A DNA stretch of 6,139 nucleotides from Clostridia bacterium. GTDB lineage: Bacteria > Bacillota_A > Clostridia > Oscillospirales > CAG-272. The stretch lies in the NCBI GenBank assembly GCA_017467225.1, contig JAFTSR010000225.1, positions 1-6,139 of the forward strand, given 5' to 3'. The notes beneath the pieces were generated by a model. The model did not search any database. It was not told the origin of the DNA and saw only the letters and a program-made list of their open reading frames with translations. Below, piece after piece: positions 1 through 3,870 of this stretch (positions are counted from its first letter, which is position 1; the number at the start of each line of letters is the position of its first letter). The translations under genes were made by a program, and so were the position numbers.

Positions 1-126
1 CAGCGGCAGGTATTCGTAGTCGGTCAGCGCACAGCGGAACATCTCGCTCAGATTGCGGTTGTTCCGGGCGGTCTGCTCGGCGTCGGGCATGAAATTAAAT
101 TGTTCCAGCTTGTCCAGCTTGCTCAT
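1..126 (-). CDS. Partial gene downstream of parA, possible partition partner (N-terminal 42 residues only)
   Basis: The reading frame starts at the ATG complementary to 124-126 and stays open to the window edge, giving 42 residues that begin MSKLDKLEQFNF. A good ribosome binding site (GAGAGGAG, about 6 bases before the ATG) supports this start. The gene follows parA after a 29-bp gap in the same direction, so the two are very likely co-transcribed. In partition operons the gene after parA usually encodes the centromere-binding partner (ParB or a small ribbon-helix-helix protein), and that position is the only reason to suggest such a role. The visible part is polar and helical-looking, with several Arg, Asn and Gln residues (AEQTARNNRN), and has no recognisable domain. 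It does not resemble the start of chromosomal Spo0J/ParB. The C-terminal part lies outside the window, so function and length are unknown. Confidence 0.75.
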   Translation of the reverse strand, partial: MSKLDKLEQFNFMPDAEQTARNNRNLSEMFRCALTDYEYLPL

Positions 127-155
127 AGCAAACTCCTCTCTTTTCGGCGAATGTA

Positions 156-971
156 TTACACGTTTTTATGTCCGAGGATGATCGGCGCGATCTCCTCATA
201 CAGCGCAAGGTAGTCCTTGGAAGGATTGCTGCGCGGGTCGGTCAGAAGGACCGGACCACCCAAAAGCGTGCTGTCGGTCACGGCAGCGCCCTTCCGGATC
301 TCGCTTTGCAGCATCAGCGAGGCAAATTCCTGCGTGTGCAGCCGCTTGCGGATCAGCGCGGTGGCGGAATTTCTTTCCACCTTGGTCAAAAGCACGCCCA
401 GAACGTCCACGTCGCGGCCGTCCTCGCGGTTGATGCTCTGGATCAGACTGCAGGTTTCAAACAGCGCGTCCAGGCTGAATTTGTCGGCGTTGACCGGTAA
501 AAGCACCTGATCGGCGGCGTAAATGCCGGACAGCGTCAGCGCATCCTTGGCCGGCGGCGTGTCGATGACGATCAGCTCAAAGCTCTCCAGCAGCGGCGCG
601 ATGCAGGCCTGCAGCACCTGGTACTCCTTGAGATCGGCGTGGCGTGCCTTGAGAATGGCGAGCAGCGGCGGGATCTGGTTGGTCATGCCGGTGGCAGGGA
701 TGACCTTGAGATTGGGGATGCGCGTCTCGTGGATAAAATTGCCGATGCGCTGATTGACCATGCCAAAGGTCATAAACAGGTCAAACAGCCCGACGTCGTT
801 GAAATTGTACTTCGGTTGTCCGGTGACAGCGTAGGTGGCATTGCCTTGCTGATCCAGGTCGATCAGGCAGACGGAATGACCGCGCATGGCAAAGGCGGCC
901 GCCACGTTTACGGCGGTCGTCGTCTTTCCTACGCCGCCCTTGGTCATGGCGACGGTGATAACGGTTCCCAT
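156..971 (-). CDS. parA: ParA/Soj-family partition ATPase
   Basis: This 271-residue protein is a ParA/MinD-type P-loop ATPase. Near the N-terminus it has the deviant Walker A motif KGGVGKTT (residues 11-18, signature Lys11, catalytic Lys16), followed by the A' motif LIDLDQQGN (36-44) and Walker B LIVIDTPP (133-140). ParA proteins form ATP-dependent dimers on the nucleoid and move DNA cargo bound by a partner protein, which stimulates ATP hydrolysis. The ATG at 969-971 is chosen because GGAGGAG (complement of 975-981) sits 5 bases upstream and the protein then begins with the usual short strand before Walker A. A longer start near 1061 would add 30 residues unlike the family and would lie upstream of the predicted promoter. 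The length fits plasmid- or ICE-type ParA without an N-terminal DNA-binding extension. The chromosomal soj-spo0J pair is less likely because the next gene does not begin like Spo0J. A role in other cargo positioning cannot be excluded. Confidence 0.95.
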   Translation of the reverse strand: MGTVITVAMTKGGVGKTTTAVNVAAAFAMRGHSVCLIDLDQQGNATYAVTGQPKYNFNDVGLFDLFMTFGMVNQRIGNFIHETRIPNLKVIPATGMTNQIPPLLAILKARHADLKEYQVLQACIAPLLESFELIVIDTPPAKDALTLSGIYAADQVLLPVNADKFSLDALFETCSLIQSINREDGRDVDVLGVLLTKVERNSATALIRKRLHTQEFASLMLQSEIRKGAAVTDSTLLGGPVLLTDPRSNPSKDYLALYEEIAPIILGHKNV

Positions 972-978
972 AAGCTCC

Positions 979-1005
979 TCCGTTCGGACACAATAACGTG
1001 CAATA
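979..1005. repeat. Partition-region direct repeat, copy A (overlaps parA ribosome binding site)
   Basis: This 27-bp copy matches 1115-1141 at 24 of 27 positions without gaps; the differences are at 983, 992 and 993. It begins with the short dyad TCCG-TT-CGGA (979-988) and ends with TAACGTGCAATA. Its left end overlaps the last three bases of the parA Shine-Dalgarno complement (975-981). A protein bound here, or a leader RNA hairpin formed here, could therefore limit parA translation or transcription. A binding-site role is inferred. Confidence 0.7.
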
Positions 1006-1035
1006 CGCCATCGCTCCTGGTTTGTTCTTATCAAT

Positions 1036-1044
1036 AGTATAACA
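1036..1044 (-). promoter_or_regulatory. parA promoter, extended -10
   Basis: On the minus strand this reads TGTTATACT, an extended -10 element (TG, one base, then TATACT, which differs from TATAAT at one position). No good -35 box is found 16-18 bp upstream; the best candidate (complement of 1059-1064) is poor, as is tolerated with an extended -10. Transcription would start near 1029-1031 and give a leader of about 58 bases that contains repeat copy A and the parA ribosome binding site. Confidence 0.6.
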
Positions 1045-1064
1045 TATCCCACCCGTGGCAATCA

Positions 1065-1092
1065 TGAACACCGTTTGAACAATTTGTGAATA
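1065..1092. repeat. Three short hexamer repeats at 11-bp period
   Basis: TGAACA occurs at 1065-1070 and 1076-1081 and TGAATA at 1087-1092, so the same face of the helix is presented at successive turns. The 5-base spacers are not conserved. Helically phased short repeats upstream of parA are typical of centromeres bound by small ribbon-helix-helix partners. With only three units, one of them imperfect, in AT-rich DNA, chance is possible. Confidence 0.4.
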
Positions 1093-1114
1093 TTGTAAAC
1101 ATTCGCACGCATTG

Positions 1115-1141
1115 TCCGCTCGGACACGTTAACGTGCAATA
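1115..1141. repeat. Partition-region direct repeat, copy B
   Basis: This second copy lies 136 bp from copy A in the same orientation. It has stronger internal symmetry: GTCCG-CT-CGGAC (1114-1125) followed at once by the perfect 12-base palindrome CACGTTAACGTG (1125-1136). It sits about 75 bp upstream of the parA -10 and about 37 bp upstream of the lipoprotein -35. That makes it a candidate centromere or operator site for the parA partner protein. Confidence 0.65.
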
Positions 1142-1177
1142 TAAAGACGCTATTTTTAGCAAATTTCCGATATGGTC

Positions 1178-1206
1178 TTGCAAAAGTCGGGGAAGTATGG
1201 TATAAT
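1178..1206 (+). promoter_or_regulatory. Lipoprotein operon promoter
   Basis: A perfect TATAAT (1201-1206) is preceded by TG at 1198-1199, an extended -10. The -35 box TTGCAA (1178-1183, 4 of 6 matches to TTGACA) stands at the ideal 17-bp spacing. This is the strongest sigma-A-type promoter in the window. Transcription should start near 1212-1214, giving a leader of about 40 bases before the ATG at 1253. Confidence 0.8.
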
Positions 1207-1252
1207 TTGATTGAATACAGTCGCGATGCGACCAAGAAGGGAAGAGACCGCC

Positions 1253-2632
1253 ATGAAACAATTGCGCCGCTTATTATGCATGATGCTGGCTCTGGGTATG
1301 CTTGCAGCATCCTTGCTTGCCTGCACGGACGTGACCGAAGAGCCGTTGCCCACACCGGACGGGGAGGGAAGTGAAACGCCTGAGCCCGAACCCGACCCTG
1401 AGCCCGAGGTAAAGCCCGAGCCTGAACCCGAAAAGGAGGAGAAAGACATGCGCTACTATTTCAAAAACGAGATCAGCCAGGAGGTTTTGTGCAATTATCT
1501 TGCCAGAGCCGTCACCATTTCCTTGGACAGCAACGATATCAACCCGACGGCCAAGACCTCGCACATTGAGAAATTCATTCTGAACACCGGTGCCAAGTAC
1601 ATCTGTCGCGCCGCTACCTGCTGGAATCCCGGCTCCTACGATTACGCCAACCACAAGGCACAAAAGGCGTTTATCGATCGCGTGCATGCCGAGGATCCCG
1701 ATGTGGTCTTTGAGGCCTGCATCTTTGAGTGCATCGGCACGGGTGTCAACGATATTGCCATCCCCGCCCACGTTTTTGAGGCGTTTGGGCTGCCGGTAGA
1801 GACGAGAAACTTCTCATTCGAGGCCATGTGCTTCCCGAACGGCTCCTACAAGAACCAGTGGGGCACGAACACCTCGGTGCCCGACATCACGCAGATGGAA
1901 ACCATGCTGTTTTTGTATCATCGCGCCACCATGTACATCGACCTCGGCTACGAGGGTCTGCACATGGGTCAGATCCATCTGATCGGCAAGAATGACAAGG
2001 GCTGGGAGAGATGGACCGAGCTTTTGGCCATGATCCGCGACTACGCCTACAGCCACGCGCGCCGCGGCTTCGTCTTTATCAACGCGCACACGCACGGCAT
2101 CGTCGGCTCTGACGACGTTTTGCTGTTTGATTTCCATATGTATCCCTCCCGTCCCATGGCCGTGGGCACTGAAAAGCACTATCCGACCGAGGACAATCCC
2201 CAGCTGGCCGAGTTCAAGGCAGGGCATAGCGACTCGATCTACGGCAAGAGCCTTGGCGGCATGACCTACAGCGGCTGGGAGTGCGATACGCTGCCTTATC
2301 TGGTTGAGCTGGATAACTACGGCTGCGACGAGCCCAATCTGCACATCCCGCGCCCCTCGGATATGCGCTGCTGGGGTATGGATGAGATCACCTGGTACGC
2401 GCTGCAGCCCGACAGCTACCGCGAGGAATTTCTGAATTACGCCTACGAATGGGTCAGAGACGAGGCCGAGGGGCAGGGCTTCTTTGCCATGCCCGGTCAC
2501 CGCGTGGCCTTCATTTACGACGAGAGCGGCAAGGTGACCTCCTACCGCTATTACGCCTACGATCCTGCCAACTACAAGGATGGCTGGGGAGATGAGGCGT
2601 TCATCAAGGAGATCTGGAAGTACGCCGACTAA
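1253..2632 (+). CDS. Lipoprotein with Pro/Glu spacer and an uncharacterised, possibly beta/alpha-barrel domain
   Basis: This 459-residue protein begins with a lipoprotein signal peptide: a basic start (MKQLRR), a hydrophobic stretch (7-23), then lipobox LLAC with the lipidated cysteine at 24. It should be anchored on the outer face of the membrane. Residues 41-65 form a Pro-Glu/Lys spacer (ETPEPEPDPEPE and on), typical of surface proteins held off the membrane. The domain from about 66 to 459 is rich in Trp, Tyr and His. Strand-like segments end in acidic or His residues: VVFEACIFEC (151-160), YEGLHMGQIH (233-242), FVFINAHTHG (273-282), LLFDFHMYP (290-298), LVELDNYG (350-357). That pattern suggests a glycosidase-like (beta/alpha)8 barrel, but I do not recognise the family and assign no reaction. 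The ATG at 1253 has only a weak purine-rich site (AAGG, 12 bases away) but gives a correct signal peptide; TTG 1211 and ATG 1226 are less likely. A much better internal start lies at 1448. A phosphatase gene follows after 15 bp. Confidence 0.9.
   Translation: MKQLRRLLCMMLALGMLAASLLACTDVTEEPLPTPDGEGSETPEPEPDPEPEVKPEPEPEKEEKDMRYYFKNEISQEVLCNYLARAVTISLDSNDINPTAKTSHIEKFILNTGAKYICRAATCWNPGSYDYANHKAQKAFIDRVHAEDPDVVFEACIFECIGTGVNDIAIPAHVFEAFGLPVETRNFSFEAMCFPNGSYKNQWGTNTSVPDITQMETMLFLYHRATMYIDLGYEGLHMGQIHLIGKNDKGWERWTELLAMIRDYAYSHARRGFVFINAHTHGIVGSDDVLLFDFHMYPSRPMAVGTEKHYPTEDNPQLAEFKAGHSDSIYGKSLGGMTYSGWECDTLPYLVELDNYGCDEPNLHIPRPSDMRCWGMDEITWYALQPDSYREEFLNYAYEWVRDEAEGQGFFAMPGHRVAFIYDESGKVTSYRYYAYDPANYKDGWGDEAFIKEIWKYAD
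1433..1450 (+). promoter_or_regulatory. Internal Shine-Dalgarno and ATG inside the lipoprotein gene
   Basis: AAGGAGG (1433-1439) stands 8 bases before an in-frame ATG (1448-1450), Met66 of the lipoprotein. It is a near-consensus ribosome binding site and better than the one at the gene's own start. Initiation here would give a 394-residue protein without signal peptide or spacer, starting exactly at the globular domain (MRYYF). The bases also encode Lys-Glu-Glu of the spacer, so the match may come from coding constraints alone. Confidence 0.4.
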
Positions 2633-2647
2633 AAACCCTTGCTGCAT

Positions 2648-3283
2648 ATGAAAAAACACGTCATTTTTGACTTTGGGAACGTGCTCATCCGCTTCGATCC
2701 CGCCTATATGACGGCGGCACTGGTCAGCCATCCGCGCGATGCCGAGACCATCCGTCACGTGGTGTTTGACCGGCTGTACTGGGATCGGCTGGACGACGGC
2801 ACCATCAGCGATGCCGAGGTGCTGGCAGCCGTCTGCGCGCGCCTGCCCGAGCGGCTGCACAAGGCGGCTACGCAGGTGTATCTGCGCTGGTATGAGCACC
2901 TGCCCGAGATCGACGGCATGCGGGAATTATTGCACGATATCAAAGCGCAGGGCAGGGGACTCTACCTTTTGTCCAACATCAGCTGCGGCTTTGCGCAGGG
3001 ATATGCGTCCGTTTTGGCGCTGCGCTCGCTGCTCTCATCCTTTGACGGGCTGGTTTTCTCCGGCCCCTTGGGCATGGTCAAGCCGCAGCGCGAGATCTTC
3101 CGTCATCTTCTGGACACTTACGGCCTGCGCGCCGAGGATTGCGTCTTTGTCGATGACAGCCCGATCAACGTCGAGGGCGCCCGACAGGCAGGCATCGATG
3201 CGATTTTATTTGAGGGAAATGCCGAGGACGTGCGCCGCGCGCTCGGTGTTCCGCACGGCTTGTCTTCGGCGAGCAGGGCGTAG
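2648..3283 (+). CDS. HAD-superfamily hydrolase, YihX-like sugar-phosphatase type
   Basis: This 211-residue protein carries the HAD phosphatase motifs in order. Motif I is IFDFGNVL with nucleophile Asp8, motif II is LLSN (Ser109), motif III is the Lys145 in GMVKPQ, and motif IV is VFVDDSPINVEGA with Asp169-Asp170 for magnesium. A helical cap fills residues 15-85 or so. Position Asp+2 is Gly10 rather than the usual acid/base Asp; the DxGN form is known in the YihX-like subgroup, whose E. coli member acts on glucose 1-phosphate. A cytoplasmic sugar-phosphate phosphatase is the best guess, but substrate cannot be read from sequence. The ATG at 2648 puts motif I at the usual distance; TTG 2639 would add three residues. 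No Shine-Dalgarno is visible, and with only 15 bp after the upstream stop, translational coupling is likely. The 3' end runs into repeat-like sequence, with a GCAGGGC/GCCCTGC hairpin (3273-3289) spanning the stop codon. Confidence 0.92.
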   Translation: MKKHVIFDFGNVLIRFDPAYMTAALVSHPRDAETIRHVVFDRLYWDRLDDGTISDAEVLAAVCARLPERLHKAATQVYLRWYEHLPEIDGMRELLHDIKAQGRGLYLLSNISCGFAQGYASVLALRSLLSSFDGLVFSGPLGMVKPQREIFRHLLDTYGLRAEDCVFVDDSPINVEGARQAGIDAILFEGNAEDVRRALGVPHGLSSASRA

Positions 3284-3293
3284 CCCTGCACCT

Positions 3294-3426
3294 GCGCTCC
3301 GCGGGCTTAAGGAACTTTTTGAAAAAAGTTCCTTAAGAATCCTCAAAAACTTTTGGGAAATTTATTGGATAAATTTTTTAGCAATCCTGTTCTGCCCAAG
3401 CAAAGCAAGAACCCATGTGGGGCCCC
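3294..3426 (+). repeat. Dispersed repeat, copy 1 (133 bp)
   Basis: This copy is identical to 6007-6139 at 132 of 133 positions without gaps; the only difference is A3322 versus G6035. It starts 11 bases after the HAD stop codon. It contains a perfect 15-bp hairpin (3306-3320 with 3323-3337), a second perfect 8-bp hairpin (3358-3365 with 3369-3376), and a GTTCT/AGAAC pair (3389-3411). No reading frame with a ribosome binding site or transposase-like content is seen, so it looks like a non-coding dispersed element. Its right boundary is unknown because copy 2 is cut by the window edge. Confidence 0.95.
3306..3337. repeat. Perfect 15-bp inverted repeat within dispersed repeat, copy 1
   Basis: The arm CTTAAGGAACTTTTT (3306-3320) pairs fully with 3323-3337 around a two-base centre (GA). 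The same stem recurs at 6019-6050 with centre GG, so the single difference between the repeat copies falls in the loop and leaves the stem intact. There is no T-run right after the stem in either direction, so a classical intrinsic terminator is not supported. Confidence 0.85.
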
Positions 3427-3578
3427 TACCCCACAAGATAGATATAAAATTTGTTTTGCGTTGAGACGGACGCGCAATGCGCGCCCCTACAAGAAAAATT
3501 CATTCTTCCTGTAGAAGTTTCTATGTTTTCGCCGTCCTTTTTGAGGCGGCGAAAGCAAAGTCTGCAGTCTGTAACAAC

Positions 3579-3626
3579 CGCGTGCGTTTGAGCAAAAACA
3601 CGGAGTGTTTTTGTGTGTAGCACGCG
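3579..3626. repeat. Nested hairpin
   Basis: An outer stem CGCGTGC/GCACGCG (3579-3585 with 3620-3626) encloses an inner perfect 8-bp stem AAAAACAC/GTGTTTTT (3594-3601 with 3605-3612) with a GGA loop. Both stems are exact. The role is unknown; it could be part of another dispersed intergenic repeat. Confidence 0.5.
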
Positions 3627-3641
3627 AAGAAAGCAGGGATA

Positions 3642-3676
3642 CATAAGGGACGGCAGTCCCTTATGCGCGTTTTTTT
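3642..3676 (+). terminator. Terminator-like hairpin for the plus-strand lipoprotein/HAD operon
   Basis: A perfect 10-bp stem (CATAAGGGAC, 3642-3651, with 3656-3665) and GGCA loop is followed by CGCG and then seven T (3670-3676). The four-base gap before the T-run makes it imperfect. It is the best intrinsic terminator candidate reading on the plus strand after the HAD gene, although it lies 360 bp downstream of it. Confidence 0.5.
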
Positions 3677-3678
3677 CG

Positions 3679-3712
3679 GTTCACTTTTTTGGGGCGTGCC
3701 AAAAAAGTGAAC
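3679..3712. terminator. Strong inverted repeat, possible bidirectional terminator
   Basis: GTTCACTTTTTTGG (3679-3692) pairs perfectly with 3699-3712, a 14-bp stem with loop GGCGTG. The stem is AT-rich in its upper part and has no clean T-run after it, so it may act in termination or RNA end protection, or be a dispersed palindrome. It lies directly after the preceding terminator-like hairpin. Confidence 0.4.
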
Positions 3713-3776
3713 AATAATCAAACTAAAGTTAGAAATCTTTGTTCGCACCATCTAAAAACAACTCCCCCACCCCACC

Positions 3777-3815
3777 AAAAAACGAGCACCCACGGCTACA
3801 CACCGCGGATGCTCG
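3777..3815 (-). terminator. Intrinsic terminator of the lyase gene
   Basis: On the minus strand a 13-bp stem forms between CGAGCATCCGCGG (complement of 3803-3815) and CCGTGGGTGCTCG (complement of 3783-3795). The loop has seven bases and six U follow at once. Two of the pairs are G-U, so the stem is unbroken only in minus-strand RNA; in plus-strand RNA the same positions would be A/C mismatches. It lies 55 bp after the lyase stop codon, the expected place. Confidence 0.8.
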
Positions 3816-3870
3816 CTTTCTTTATTTTGTTCAGCTTTGCGGTCGAATTTTACCGCAAAACGCCACCTTT

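Larger units (their letters stand above)
972..1252. promoter_or_regulatory. Divergent control region between parA and the lipoprotein gene
   Basis: This 281-bp AT-rich region separates the minus-strand parA operon from the plus-strand lipoprotein operon. It contains one promoter per direction, a 27-bp direct repeat pair (979-1005 and 1115-1141), and three TGAAcA-type hexamers at 11-bp spacing (1065, 1076, 1087). A small dyad (GTCGC, 3-base loop, GCGAC; 1220-1232) lies in the lipoprotein leader. Partition loci commonly carry their centromere and operator here, and the layout fits that role. I found no gene in it. Confidence 0.7.
3284..3870. other. Convergent intergenic region, mosaic of hairpins
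   Basis: This 587-bp region between two converging genes holds no credible gene. I count about ten inverted repeats in or at the edge of it: 3273-3289, 3306-3337, 3358-3376, 3417-3434, 3471-3483, 3527-3554, 3579-3626 (nested), 3642-3665, 3679-3712 and 3783-3815. The first part is the 133-bp dispersed repeat. The last hairpins look like transcription terminators. The short open frames here run straight through the palindromes and lack ribosome binding sites. Confidence 0.8.

Noticed and set aside
1211..1252. Upstream TTG (1211) and ATG (1226) starts for the lipoprotein
   Set aside because: TTG 1211 lies at or before the predicted transcription start, and ATG 1226 sits in a hairpin loop without a Shine-Dalgarno. 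The start at 1253 gives a normal signal peptide.
1814..2899. Long open frame of 361 codons on the minus strand opposite the lipoprotein and HAD genes
   Set aside because: It overlaps two genes with clear motifs and a clear promoter, lacks a ribosome binding site, and its product is low-complexity in Val, Ala, Gly and His without any domain. It is a by-product of third-position G/C bias.
3306..3337. The 15-bp hairpin just after the HAD gene as a classical intrinsic terminator
   Set aside because: The stem is A/T-rich at its tip and is followed by AATCCTC rather than a T-run, and it recurs in front of the lyase gene. It may affect RNA ends, but a standard terminator call is not supported.
3294..3426. 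The 133-bp repeat as an IS end or CRISPR unit
   Set aside because: There is no transposase frame between or beside the copies, they are direct rather than inverted, and copies 2.7 kb apart with a gene between them do not form an array. No CRISPR-like array is present in the window.
3426..3644. Short open frame of 72 codons on the minus strand in the intergenic region
   Set aside because: It runs through several hairpins, has no ribosome binding site, and its Cys/Arg-rich translation shows no domain; it is most likely a chance frame in repeat DNA.
3521..3751. Short open frame of 76 codons on the minus strand in the intergenic region
   Set aside because: It spans three perfect inverted repeats (3579-3626, 3642-3665, 3679-3712), and its start region shows no Shine-Dalgarno; a structured non-coding region explains it better.
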